Shown here: in pieces, positions 13,713 through 22,425 of the stretch
How positions within the stretch are numbered: position 1 is the stretch's first letter
How the letters are laid out: each line of letters opens with the position of its first letter
Source of the DNA: UMGS1002 sp045586785
Lineage (GTDB): Bacteria; Bacillota; Clostridia; Oscillospirales; CAG-272
Length of the DNA stretch: 30,237 nt
Direction: 5' to 3'
NCBI GenBank assembly: GCA_045586785.1
Contig: JAZNBA010000032.1
Coordinates: 1 to 30,237, forward strand
Notes under the pieces: model-generated
Seen by the model: only the letters and a program-made list of their open reading frames with translations
Database searches by the model: none
Told to the model about the DNA's origin: nothing
Made by a program: the position numbers and the translations under genes

Positions 13713-15623
13713 TTATTTTATTTTCAGCTTACCCGAAGCGTCCAGCATCTTGATGAACAGACCGCCCTGAACGGTTCTGTTCTGGAATCCTACGATGCGA
13801 GAGCTTACCGTGTCATACCAGTCGGTCATGGGCACGCGGGAGGGCGACTCGTTATAAGCCAGCCACAGCGGCGCTATGTAACGCTCAAACTCGCGGCGGC
13901 TTTGTGACAGCGTAGCTGTCCACACCAGCCAGTCGGACTTGGTATAATCGGAACGGCTGTCGAGCGGCATACCGTACTTGTTGAAGTGAGTAAAGTTGGA
14001 GGCAAGCTCTGCGCGGATAACCTTCTGCGGGAACAGTCCCGTGCCCCAGATCTTATCCCAGACCATATTGTACTTCATTGAATAGGTATCGGGCTGATCA
14101 AACGCGAGGCGATATGAGCCGTCCTCATTAGCCGCGCGAACACACCAGCTCTTTGCCATCTTCACCGCCTTGCGGTGATACTTTTTAGCTTCCTTTTCGC
14201 GTCCCAGCATATTCATAATTACGGACATACCCTCGATACCCATAACCGCTTTCAGCGACAGGTTGCAGTTGTGCGCCAGATGACCTGCGAAGTCGTCGGT
14301 GCAAAGCTGGTTCTCGGGATCATCACCAAAACGAATAAGATAGTTACACCAGCCGATAAGTGTATCGATATGTGATGCCGCAAAGTCGGAATTGCCGTCA
14401 GCGATAGCTACGTTAGCTTCCATTATCAGCATATTTCCGCACTCCTCAACGGGCATCTGCTTAGCAAAAAGCAGCTCGCCTGTTTCGCGGTTAAGTCCGT
14501 AGACCTGACCTTCGACCAGCGGATACTGACCTGCGTCGTGAGGCGCGAAATCATACTTCCAACGAGCGTCTGCGGCAAAGCGATAAATAGGACGCATCAT
14601 ACCGCGAATAAGCTCGGGATTGTAAATGAGAAACAGCGGAATGGAGGGATAGCTTACGTCAACGGTTGCGGCACAGCCGTTGGAGAAGCATTCCTTGGAA
14701 ATGAACAGCACCTCGCCGTTTGTGTCAAGCACCAGCTTGTGCGCGGCTATGACCTGACGGTATGCAAGTGTCAACAGCTCTGCGTATTTTACGCCGCCCG
14801 CCGCGAGTGCTTTTTCATACAGGTCATCCGAGAAAGCGCGTGCGCGTGCGATAAGAGCATCGTACTGCTCTGCTGCCTCGGCGATGGCAGTCTCAATTGT
14901 CTTGCCGTCCTTGTTCCAGACCGAGCGCAGCTTGTCGCCAAAATAGCTGATGCTGTAAATATCGTCGTAAGCAAACATAAACAGCTTATTCTCGCCCTCG
15001 GCAACTGCGGTATCGGCACAGATAAATGTTCTGCGCGCAGTTTCCATACGGGTGTTGGCGTTGGGATCGGCTACCGCAAGATAAACATATCCCCAATCGA
15101 TACGCAGATCGTCGCCGCTTCTGTTGAGCACGTTCTGAACGGTATTGCCCATTTTCATAGCCTTGATATTGTCACCGATATCCACCGCATCGGTAGTCAC
15201 GGGGCTTTGATTTACTTTATTAAGGCACAGCTCCTCTCGCACCTTGACCTCAACGCGCACATCGTGCTTTTCGCCGTCAAGCGATCTCCAGTTGACCGCC
15301 ATATATGAAACAGGGCGTGTCATGATCGCAAGATCGTCCATGAATAGAGGCGTCATATACGTTACGGACAGCTCTATCTTGTCGTTTGCGTATGTTGCGC
15401 TTGTGGACAGCGCGTCTATTTTAAGTGATGTCTGTGTTATTTTGTGGTCATTGCGCTCGTAGCCCAGAAAGGCGAGGCGCTGACCGTCTATGTAAACGTA
15501 GCCCAGCAGTGAATTAGGCGAGCCGGTCCAGTGGACTGTTTCGGAATAATTAAGATTTTCTTCACGTGACCACACGGAAAAATACGGGTCAACGGTAATG
15601 ATCGGGATCGACGGTGCTCTCAT
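13713..15623 (-). CDS. GtaA-like protein (DUF5127/DUF4965/DUF1793 type)
   Basis: The 636-residue protein opens with PSIPIITVDPYFSVWS, the hallmark start of proteins annotated as glutaminase A-like (DUF4964/DUF5127, DUF4965, DUF1793). The N-terminal half should be a beta-sandwich. The C-terminal half is an alpha/alpha barrel (PSIPLFLIYNPELIRGMMRPIYRFA, read in pieces, near 325-350, and the HNCNLSLKAVMGIEGM region). The fold resembles glycoside hydrolases, and true activity in bacteria is unproven for most members. There is no signal peptide, so it is cytoplasmic. GGAGG 6 nt ahead supports the ATG at 15623. It is transcribed divergently from the FAD oxidoreductase operon and converges on the repeat mosaic. 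Confidence 0.8.
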   Translation of the reverse strand: MRAPSIPIITVDPYFSVWSREENLNYSETVHWTGSPNSLLGYVYIDGQRLAFLGYERNDHKITQTSLKIDALSTSATYANDKIELSVTYMTPLFMDDLAIMTRPVSYMAVNWRSLDGEKHDVRVEVKVREELCLNKVNQSPVTTDAVDIGDNIKAMKMGNTVQNVLNRSGDDLRIDWGYVYLAVADPNANTRMETARRTFICADTAVAEGENKLFMFAYDDIYSISYFGDKLRSVWNKDGKTIETAIAEAAEQYDALIARARAFSDDLYEKALAAGGVKYAELLTLAYRQVIAAHKLVLDTNGEVLFISKECFSNGCAATVDVSYPSIPLFLIYNPELIRGMMRPIYRFAADARWKYDFAPHDAGQYPLVEGQVYGLNRETGELLFAKQMPVEECGNMLIMEANVAIADGNSDFAASHIDTLIGWCNYLIRFGDDPENQLCTDDFAGHLAHNCNLSLKAVMGIEGMSVIMNMLGREKEAKKYHRKAVKMAKSWCVRAANEDGSYRLAFDQPDTYSMKYNMVWDKIWGTGLFPQKVIRAELASNFTHFNKYGMPLDSRSDYTKSDWLVWTATLSQSRREFERYIAPLWLAYNESPSRVPMTDWYDTVSSRIVGFQNRTVQGGLFIKMLDASGKLKIK

Positions 15624-15653
15624 AATGCAACCTCCATAATTTTATTTGTTTTA

Positions 15654-15682
15654 ATTATACTAAATTACTTTGTTTATGTCAA
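15654..15682 (-). promoter_or_regulatory. Promoter of the GtaA-like gene
   Basis: On the minus strand TTGACA (15682-15677) and TATAAT (15659-15654) are 17 bp apart, both perfect consensus. Confidence 0.88.
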
Positions 15683-15689
15683 TCCAATG

Positions 15690-15718
15690 TTGACAAATTA
15701 CACCTTATTTGATAAAAT
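15690..15718 (+). promoter_or_regulatory. Promoter of the FAD oxidoreductase operon
   Basis: TTGACA (15690-15695) and TAAAAT (15713-15718) are 17 bp apart. The two divergent -35 boxes form TGTCAA-N7-TTGACA (15677-15695), so one protein bound here could affect both directions. Confidence 0.85.
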
Positions 15719-15753
15719 AAAATTGTAATTTCATCCGAAAGGAACTAAAATAT

Positions 15754-17148
15754 ATGTCTACATACACTTATCATAAACAGATTCCTGCCGATATAGAATG
15801 CGACGTGCTGGTCATCGGCGGCGGTCCCGCGGGTATGTGCGCGGCGCTTGCCGCCTCCCGCGCAGGTGCTGACACGTTGCTCATCGAGCAGCACGGCTAT
15901 TGCGGCGGCATGGCAACGGCAGGTCTTGTGGCTCCCTTTATGACCTGCTACGACAGCAGCGGCAATACACGCCTTATCCGCGGTCTTTTTGAGGAGATCG
16001 TTGACCGTCTGGTCGCCGAGGGCGGCGCTATCCAGCCATACGAAGTGCCTGCTTCCTCTGCGTTTACATCTTACATACAGGTCGGTCATGTTCACGTCAC
16101 CCCCTTCCGCGCCGAGTCGCTCAAGCGTGTCGCAGATGAAATGCTGACCGAATCGGGCGTTCGTCTGCTTTACCACACGCAATTTGTGGATGCCGAGGTC
16201 AAGGGCGACGCCATCAGCCGCGTTATAGTCGCCTGCAAGGACGGTCTGCACGCCATCACTCCCAAGGCGGTCATCGACTGCTCGGGTGACGCCGACTGCG
16301 CCGCGGCGGCAGGTGTTCCCTGCACGCTTGGCAACGGTCAAGGCAGAATTCAGCCTGCGACCATGTTCTTCCGCATAACAAATGTTGACACCTCAAAGGT
16401 GGACGCCGACATATACGAAAACCGCGACAATTTCTACCGAAAGGACGGCGTAAATTACCGTTCCCTGCACTGGTGGGTAGAAAAGGCGCGGCAGGCGGGA
16501 GACTGGACTCTTGACCGCGTTTCCATCGGACTTTTCCGCGGTGTTGATCCCGACGAGTTCAGCATCAACACCTCTCGCGTCATGGGTATTGACGGCACAC
16601 GCTCCGACAGTCTGACACGAGGTGAGATTGAGGGCCGCTGGCAGGTCAAGCACATATTTGAATTTCTCGTCAAGTACGTACCCGGCTGTGAAAACGCACG
16701 TCTGATACAAAGCGGCAGCACGCTGGGTATTCGCGAAACACGCCACATATCCGGCATCAAAACACTGACCACCGAGCATCTGCTGGGATGCTGCGCACCC
16801 GACGATTCTATTATGCTTGCGGCAAACTCCGTGGACGTTCACGGTCGCTACGGCCCCAAGAGTAATGAATATATCGCCCTGCCAGAGGGAAAGTGCTACG
16901 GGATCCCCTACGGCACAATGGCACCCGTCAACCTGCGTAACCTGCTGGTAGCAGGTCGTTCAATCTCCGCCGAGAGTGACGCGGCAGGCGCTATCCGCGT
17001 GATGCCGCCCTGTATGGGTATAGGTCAGGCGGCAGGCGAGGCGGCGGCTATGGCGCTGGCTGAAAATACCGACGTCCGCGAGCTGAACGTGGCGCGCCTG
17101 CGCGAAAAGCTGCGCGCAAACAACGTAATGCTTGACAGCATCGGATGA
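15754..17148 (+). CDS. FAD-dependent oxidoreductase (FAD_oxidored family)
   Basis: The 464-residue protein has an N-terminal Rossmann dinucleotide motif DVLVIGGGPAGMCAALAAS (about 17-35) ending in an acidic residue (LLIEQ). A YCGGMATAG turn follows and a C-terminal FAD-closing motif GRSISAESDAAGAIRVMP comes before MGIGQAAGEAAA. This is the pattern of the FAD_oxidored (PF12831) group. It is cytoplasmic and its substrate is unknown. In gut Firmicutes such genes commonly lie near sugar-handling genes. AAAGGAA about 10 nt ahead supports the ATG. The next gene follows after 7 nt, so it is first in a three-gene operon. Confidence 0.88.
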   Translation: MSTYTYHKQIPADIECDVLVIGGGPAGMCAALAASRAGADTLLIEQHGYCGGMATAGLVAPFMTCYDSSGNTRLIRGLFEEIVDRLVAEGGAIQPYEVPASSAFTSYIQVGHVHVTPFRAESLKRVADEMLTESGVRLLYHTQFVDAEVKGDAISRVIVACKDGLHAITPKAVIDCSGDADCAAAAGVPCTLGNGQGRIQPATMFFRITNVDTSKVDADIYENRDNFYRKDGVNYRSLHWWVEKARQAGDWTLDRVSIGLFRGVDPDEFSINTSRVMGIDGTRSDSLTRGEIEGRWQVKHIFEFLVKYVPGCENARLIQSGSTLGIRETRHISGIKTLTTEHLLGCCAPDDSIMLAANSVDVHGRYGPKSNEYIALPEGKCYGIPYGTMAPVNLRNLLVAGRSISAESDAAGAIRVMPPCMGIGQAAGEAAAMALAENTDVRELNVARLREKLRANNVMLDSIG

Positions 17149-17155
17149 GGTAATT

Positions 17156-18070
17156 ATGAAAATAACAAAGTACATGGATTTTATAAATCCCACCGAGGAA
17201 TTCTGCGGCAAACGACGCTCTGTTCAGGGATTTGCAATTCACAACAAATACGCCCTCGTACTGTTTCACACGGGAATTTGCGCGCTGTATGATCTTGAAA
17301 CAAGACAGCCCGAGCCTCTTGACGTTATAAAGCTGGCGTCCTACAACGACGGCGACCCCGACAAGCGCTACATAAACCACGCCAACGACGCAATGTTTGC
17401 GGGCGCACTGCCCGACGGTCGTCCACTGCTCTACATAACCGCAGGCAACAGCGGCGAGGAGGATGAGCTGGGTTATATTGCCCGTTGCGAGATTGAAGCG
17501 GTAAGCATCGCCCCCGATGAATCGGACAAAATCAGAATCAGCACTGAGGCTATTCAGACTATCTGTTATAAAAACGACGGTATTGAAGAATCGCCCTATC
17601 AGCTACCCGGCTGGGGTTGGCCCGCATCGCTGGTTGACGTAGACAAAGGCTATTACTATATGTTTTCCTCGCGCTATCGCACCAAGATAGAGTTTATGGA
17701 CAAATACGACCAAAACAATTATATCCTCACGCGCTTCCCTCTCCCGGATATAAGTCAGCGCCGCGTCACTCTGACGCCCGCAGATATTCTTGCCCAGTAC
17801 GAGCTGCCTTTTGACGTTTTGTTCACTCAAGGCGGCACGCTGAAGGACGGCATTATTTACTACTCCTTCGGTTGCGGCAAAGCCGAATATCCCGACGCAA
17901 TTCGTGTCATCGACGCAAACGAAGGGCGTGTCATTGACCGCATAGATCTTTCGAACGGTATATTCGCTGATGAGGAAATCGAATGCTGTGCCTTTTACGG
18001 CGACCGTCTGCTTGTCAATGTAAACACCAAGCCCATCGCTCACATATACGAGATAGAGCTTGACAAATAA
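17156..18070 (+). CDS. Unknown beta-rich, possibly propeller-like protein
   Basis: The start is ATG 17156 with GAGG (17147-17150) overlapping the upstream stop; an in-frame TTG at 17132 would overlap the FAD gene. The 304-residue protein has repeated strands ending in short aromatic/acidic turns (YALVLFHTGICALYDLET, LLYITAGNSGEEDELGYI, GYYYMFSSRYRTKIEFM, IIYYSFGCG, DRLLVNVNTKP) that suggest a beta-propeller. The NHANDAMF segment near 80 is typical of some propeller blades. There is no signal peptide or membrane segment. I do not recognise the family. It lies between the FAD oxidoreductase and a phosphodiesterase lipoprotein in one operon. Confidence 0.65.
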   Translation: MKITKYMDFINPTEEFCGKRRSVQGFAIHNKYALVLFHTGICALYDLETRQPEPLDVIKLASYNDGDPDKRYINHANDAMFAGALPDGRPLLYITAGNSGEEDELGYIARCEIEAVSIAPDESDKIRISTEAIQTICYKNDGIEESPYQLPGWGWPASLVDVDKGYYYMFSSRYRTKIEFMDKYDQNNYILTRFPLPDISQRRVTLTPADILAQYELPFDVLFTQGGTLKDGIIYYSFGCGKAEYPDAIRVIDANEGRVIDRIDLSNGIFADEEIECCAFYGDRLLVNVNTKPIAHIYEIELDK

Positions 18071-18091
18071 GACAGGAAAGGAACTCGACAT

Positions 18092-20686
18092 ATGAAAAAA
18101 ATATACTCGTGTCTTGCTGTGTTACTTACAGTAATGATTATGCTTACAGCTTGTTCGCCTGCCGATCAGCCGTCGGATGACACTACCACCCCCGCTGCAG
18201 ATACAACCACGGCAATGCCCATAGATACAACTACACAAACACCGCCCGAGGTTGAGGAACCACGCGTGGTTCAGCTTCCCATTCCCTACATAGACATTGA
18301 CTTTGACGGCAAGGGTAATATATTCGACGCTATGGGCCACGTTGATTGCAGTATTTCGGACAAAAGTAAAGGCTCCGTAGTTACCACCGCAGTTAAATAT
18401 AACGGTCAGAGCTATGAGATCCCACACTTTCAGACAAGAGCCAGCGGCGGTACCGCATTGCTCAAATATAATTCCATAGAGAGCAAATCCGAACTTGTCA
18501 CTCTGCTCAGCGAAGGCTTTACAATGGAGGCGTTTCTTGTCAATCACACTCGCCTCAAATCCGACTCTGCCGAGCAATGTATGGTATCCTCCTGCCAGAG
18601 CGGCGGATATAACCTCACCACTCACCAAGGAAAATACAAGGGCTCGGTCTACACAGGCGGCAAATACCGTAATCCCACGCTTGAAAAGGATTACAACACA
18701 GATGAACTTTCCCACCTTGTATTCATTTACTACGCAAGCTCTCAGACCGCAACGCTTTACGTAAACGGCGTTGAGGTGTCCAGCGTAGACGCTACCGGAG
18801 CACTGGGACTTGCCGCGGACGCAGGTTGGACAACGATCGTTCTGGGCGGTGACATAACCGGCGATTGTGCAACATCAACTCATTGTGACTCCTTTGAAAT
18901 AACCGATTTCAAGTTCTATACAAGCGCAATTCTTCCCTCTATGGCACGTCCAATGTTTGAGCTTGCGGAAGCCAAGCTTACCGGCGGCACGCTCTCATAC
19001 GACATAGAATATTCCGAAGACGCTACAAAAGACGATAACGCCATCTTCAAAAACATCTCTGCCAGCTACGTCACCGATATTTACGAGCCTAAAACATCTA
19101 TCCAATCCGCGCCCACGATTCTTCAGTATGTAACCGAGGATATAATCGGTACAGGCATTGCTTCCGCAGAAAAGCGCCCTGCAACGGTCATTTTCGGCGT
19201 TACGTATGAAGACGGCGTGCTTTACGCAACGGATATGCAGGGACGCGAGCTGGGCGAGCTTTATAAGACCGTCAAGTCACTCAACGCCAAGGTTATCCCC
19301 GCGTTTATCATTGACAAAACCACTGCCGAGCCTATCCGCGATTTTATAAACGACAACCGTATAGGCGATTGCTTCGTCATCTGCGAAGATGAAAAGCTGC
19401 TGGGTGATATATGCTCTGCCACACGCGCGGCACGTCCCGTGCTGGATTGCCGCGGCATTGCCGACATCTCCCCTGCCGACGTATATCTCCGCGCCTCCGC
19501 TTGCGGCTCCAAGGTAATACTTGCAAATATGAAATCGCTTGACACACAGTCTATGCTGGACATCCGCGCGCGCTCCATCGCCGTATTTGCCGAGCCTGAC
19601 GGAGATAACGTCGCCGCGCTTCATTCCGCAGTATTCTCGGGCGTTGCCGGCATTGTCACCGATGATTATATGGACGTCATCGAGTATTATGAAACATTTA
19701 AGGACTCCGCCAAAACGCTGTCCGCGCCTACTCTTATCGTGGCTCACCGCGGCGACCCGGAGCATCATCCCGACAACGTAATGAGATCGTTTATTTCCGC
19801 GGCGCAGTCGGGTGCCGACATTACCGAGCTTGACGTCTGGCTGACCGCCGACGGACATCTGGTACTCAATCACGACTCGGCTACCAACGGCTTCGACCAA
19901 AAGCTGACCTGCACCAAGAGCACACGCGAACAGCTCAAAAAGCTGAAAAGTACAAGCCAAAAAGCCGCCGCAGACGACGAAATAGCCTTCTACGACGAGC
20001 TTATGGACTACTTCTCCAAAAACTACACGGACATGGTATTCATAGTTGAAATAAAGGATAAGCGCAACGAGGTGGTTGACAAAGTAATGGAGATCACACG
20101 TCAATACGGCATGGAGGACAGAATACTGATCATATGCATGACGCACAGTATCGTTGAATATGCTGCCGACACTTACGGCATCGGCATACAAATGAATCAG
20201 TCCTACCAGCTTGACGTTGCCAAGCCCGCACAGTCACTTGCACCCGCCTGTCTTGAATGTGCTTCGCTCAAGACCTCATTCTTTACCAAGTGGGCAAATG
20301 CAAATCAGTCTTTCTCGGATATGCTTCGCCATCGCGGCATCAAGTATTCGCCCTGGACCACCAATTCTGCCGCCGAGACCGACCTGCACTATCTGTCGGG
20401 ATATCCAGAGTTTACAACCAATTATCCTCACCAGTCGGACAAATACATACGCCGAATTGATGTTTCCGTTGCCGCCGACGGTACGCTGACAGCAACTCGC
20501 GTCAACTACGACAACACCACCGAGGACATAACAGACAAGGTTGAGTTTGTCAAGCTTGACGGCAACGTAGCACTCAGCGGCGGCAAGGTAACAGGCAGCG
20601 GCTCATTCGCAGTACGCATCAAAACAACACCGCCCACATTCAACAAGACATCCTATTACATTTATTCAACGGCACTGACAAGATAA
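18092..20686 (+). CDS. Lipoprotein with LamG-like and glycerophosphodiester phosphodiesterase domains
   Basis: The 864-residue protein has a lipoprotein signal with lipobox LTAC (Cys21) and then a Thr/Pro/Asp-rich linker (22-58). Residues about 75-280 resemble a LamG/concanavalin fold (YVNGVEVSS, EITDFKFYTSAI). Residues about 345-540 look like a degenerate phosphodiesterase barrel ending in SGVAGIVTDDYMDV and lacking the HRG motif. Residues 545-770 form a full GDPD domain with H552-R-G, E579, D581 and H594, and a closing EFTTNYPH. GDPD enzymes cleave glycerophosphodiesters to an alcohol and glycerol phosphate with Ca2+ or Mg2+. It should sit on the outer face of the membrane, perhaps acting on lipid or teichoic acid fragments. 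AAAGGAA precedes the ATG. Confidence 0.9.
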   Translation: MKKIYSCLAVLLTVMIMLTACSPADQPSDDTTTPAADTTTAMPIDTTTQTPPEVEEPRVVQLPIPYIDIDFDGKGNIFDAMGHVDCSISDKSKGSVVTTAVKYNGQSYEIPHFQTRASGGTALLKYNSIESKSELVTLLSEGFTMEAFLVNHTRLKSDSAEQCMVSSCQSGGYNLTTHQGKYKGSVYTGGKYRNPTLEKDYNTDELSHLVFIYYASSQTATLYVNGVEVSSVDATGALGLAADAGWTTIVLGGDITGDCATSTHCDSFEITDFKFYTSAILPSMARPMFELAEAKLTGGTLSYDIEYSEDATKDDNAIFKNISASYVTDIYEPKTSIQSAPTILQYVTEDIIGTGIASAEKRPATVIFGVTYEDGVLYATDMQGRELGELYKTVKSLNAKVIPAFIIDKTTAEPIRDFINDNRIGDCFVICEDEKLLGDICSATRAARPVLDCRGIADISPADVYLRASACGSKVILANMKSLDTQSMLDIRARSIAVFAEPDGDNVAALHSAVFSGVAGIVTDDYMDVIEYYETFKDSAKTLSAPTLIVAHRGDPEHHPDNVMRSFISAAQSGADITELDVWLTADGHLVLNHDSATNGFDQKLTCTKSTREQLKKLKSTSQKAAADDEIAFYDELMDYFSKNYTDMVFIVEIKDKRNEVVDKVMEITRQYGMEDRILIICMTHSIVEYAADTYGIGIQMNQSYQLDVAKPAQSLAPACLECASLKTSFFTKWANANQSFSDMLRHRGIKYSPWTTNSAAETDLHYLSGYPEFTTNYPHQSDKYIRRIDVSVAADGTLTATRVNYDNTTEDITDKVEFVKLDGNVALSGGKVTGSGSFAVRIKTTPPTFNKTSYYIYSTALTR

Positions 20687-20690
20687 AGAC

Positions 20691-20721
20691 AATGCCCTGC
20701 GCCACCCAGGCGCAGGGCATT
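20691..20721. terminator. Bidirectional terminator
   Basis: AATGCCCTGCGCC pairs with GGCGCAGGGCATT (13 bp) around a 5-nt loop. T-rich sequence follows on the plus strand, and the two converging genes end on either side. Confidence 0.85.
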
Positions 20722-20724
20722 TAT

Positions 20725-21666
20725 TTACACCGCAAAAAGCACGTGCTTATTTCTTATATCGTTTGACTTTATTTTGTCGTTGACAGCGTAGGCATGGCGT
20801 TCAAGCTCGGCGTCCGTTGCCGCGATAAGCCCCTGCGCGCGCAGCTCGTCCGAGATCATACGGGCAATATCCTCTATAACCTCGGATTTGATTTTAACGG
20901 ATTTCGGTGAGTTGTCCGTAGTCAGCAAATACTCCAGCGGATACGCAAGCGCCTCGCCCAGCGGCGAGCCTTGGCGCAAGGCGCGGAAGCGCCACTTGTA
21001 GTACGGCATATATTTGCCCGCCAGCAGAAACGTCACCGCCATAGCATGGTTTACAAACTCATGCGCCGCAAGCTGTGCCGCACCACTCTCTCCGTGAGCG
21101 ATACAACGGCTGTAATTATACTGTCCCGACTGCCCCGCAAGCAACAGCTGTCCAGCCAGCTTTTTGAGTTTGACATCCTGCGGATACTGCGACATTTGCG
21201 CTCTGATGCGGCTGAAAGCACCCGAACCGTCATAAAACAGCTCACCACACGTCAACTCGCAAAGCGCGTATTCGGGAATACCAAACCACTCCTCGTCACA
21301 CCTTGGAGGTGTACGCATACCTGTCTTAGCTTCGAGAAGATCCTCTATCATTATCACGCCGTGACGGCTTCCGCCCACGGGCGTTGTGTCGGAGCGTTTT
21401 ACGCCCTCAAATTCTCGCGGCAAGCCTGCGTACGCTCGTTCAAGGCTGAAGAGTGTTGCGTCATCAAAATCACAGCAGGGCAAAAATATGCAAAACCCGG
21501 GTTCAAAATCGTGGTCTTGTGACACCTCATCGTCATACCCAAGACATTCCGATCCGCTACCCACAAGCCCTATCGCAGCTACGGAATACACCTCGGGAAA
21601 TCTTTGGCGCAGCATTTGCTCGCCATACGCTTTATAATATCCGCGGCTCAGTTCAATTCCCTTCAT
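20725..21666 (-). CDS. DUF4037-type nucleotidyltransferase-like protein
   Basis: The 313-residue protein starts at ATG 21666 (MKGIELSRGYYKAYG), 5 nt after GGGAGG; upstream in-frame starts would lie deep in the TPR gene. Residues about 28-60 carry AIGLVGSGSECLGYDDEVSQ followed by DHDFEPGF. This is a nucleotidyltransferase-like GSxS...D-D...DHD arrangement with acidic residues placed for metal binding. The rest is helical, as in DUF4037 proteins. Substrate and even activity are unknown. It overlaps the upstream TPR gene by 14 nt, so the two are probably translated together and act together. Confidence 0.75.
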   Translation of the reverse strand: MKGIELSRGYYKAYGEQMLRQRFPEVYSVAAIGLVGSGSECLGYDDEVSQDHDFEPGFCIFLPCCDFDDATLFSLERAYAGLPREFEGVKRSDTTPVGGSRHGVIMIEDLLEAKTGMRTPPRCDEEWFGIPEYALCELTCGELFYDGSGAFSRIRAQMSQYPQDVKLKKLAGQLLLAGQSGQYNYSRCIAHGESGAAQLAAHEFVNHAMAVTFLLAGKYMPYYKWRFRALRQGSPLGEALAYPLEYLLTTDNSPKSVKIKSEVIEDIARMISDELRAQGLIAATDAELERHAYAVNDKIKSNDIRNKHVLFAV

Positions 21667-22423
21667 TGCAGCCTCCCGAATAAATATTTTGCGCTCGCCG
21701 GCTGTATTCCCGCTCATCAAGGAAATATCCGTAATATCCAAATGTGGGCGCGCATTTTTCGCAAACAAAGGCATAGTAGCCGTTGCGCGGAATATCCGGC
21801 GTGTCCAGCAGCTCGCGGGCGCGGTCTATACATTCGTTTATATACTCATCCGCCTCAACCAGCCCCAACTCCACTTCCTTAGCGTTTGCCATATTCAGAT
21901 ATGTTATCGCCATTTCAAGCTGACCGTAGCGATTGTTCGACATAACCTCCAGCGCGCGGCGGTACAGCTCGTAAGCGTTTTCAAAGTCGCGCATATCCAC
22001 AAGTGCCAGTGCCATGTTGTTGTAAAGACCGCCAAGACGGCTGTCGTATCTGTCCAGCCTTTGCTCATATATACTTCGCGCCCGACGGTACAGCGGCAAT
22101 GCTCTGTCCACGTCGTCAAAGGATTTATACACCGTTGCCGCGTTTACGCAGGTGGTGCCCTCGGTAACACTGCCTGAAAGATTCAATTCAGCACACAGCG
22201 CCAGTGCGCCCTCTGCCGCGTCATACGCCTCATCGCGCTTGCCGACCTTGCGGCAAAGTCCCATCATCTCGTTGAGCAAACTTAGCTTTACGCTCATATC
22301 GCCCCGCGCCTGAGCCTCACGTATCCAATTTTCAAGATATACCTGTGCCGCGACGTAATCATTGAGCCCCAGCAATCGGTCAAGCTCATCTATAATTTGT
22401 TTTATCGATATTTTTTCCGTCAT
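21653..22423 (-). CDS. Tetratricopeptide-repeat protein
   Basis: The 256-residue protein is almost all helix with TPR-like 34-residue units, e.g. LYRRARSIYEQRLDRY, GLYNNMALALVDMRDFENAYELYRRALEV (in pieces) and LEMAITYLNMANAKEVELG. TPRs bind other proteins or peptides. The start is placed at ATG 22423, directly after the upstream stop (TAATTATG), suggesting re-initiation; no good ribosome site is seen. A GTG at 22444 is the alternative. The C-terminus carries an aromatic/Cys segment (FVCEKCAPTFGYYGYF). It overlaps the DUF4037 gene by 14 nt and follows the GH127-like gene by 2 nt. Confidence 0.8.
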   Translation of the reverse strand: MTEKISIKQIIDELDRLLGLNDYVAAQVYLENWIREAQARGDMSVKLSLLNEMMGLCRKVGKRDEAYDAAEGALALCAELNLSGSVTEGTTCVNAATVYKSFDDVDRALPLYRRARSIYEQRLDRYDSRLGGLYNNMALALVDMRDFENAYELYRRALEVMSNNRYGQLEMAITYLNMANAKEVELGLVEADEYINECIDRARELLDTPDIPRNGYYAFVCEKCAPTFGYYGYFLDEREYSRRAQNIYSGGCNEGN

Positions 22424-22425
22424 AA

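Noticed and set aside
19277..20191. Minus-strand open frame of 304 codons
   Set aside because: It is antisense to the GDPD lipoprotein, whose catalytic residues are intact.
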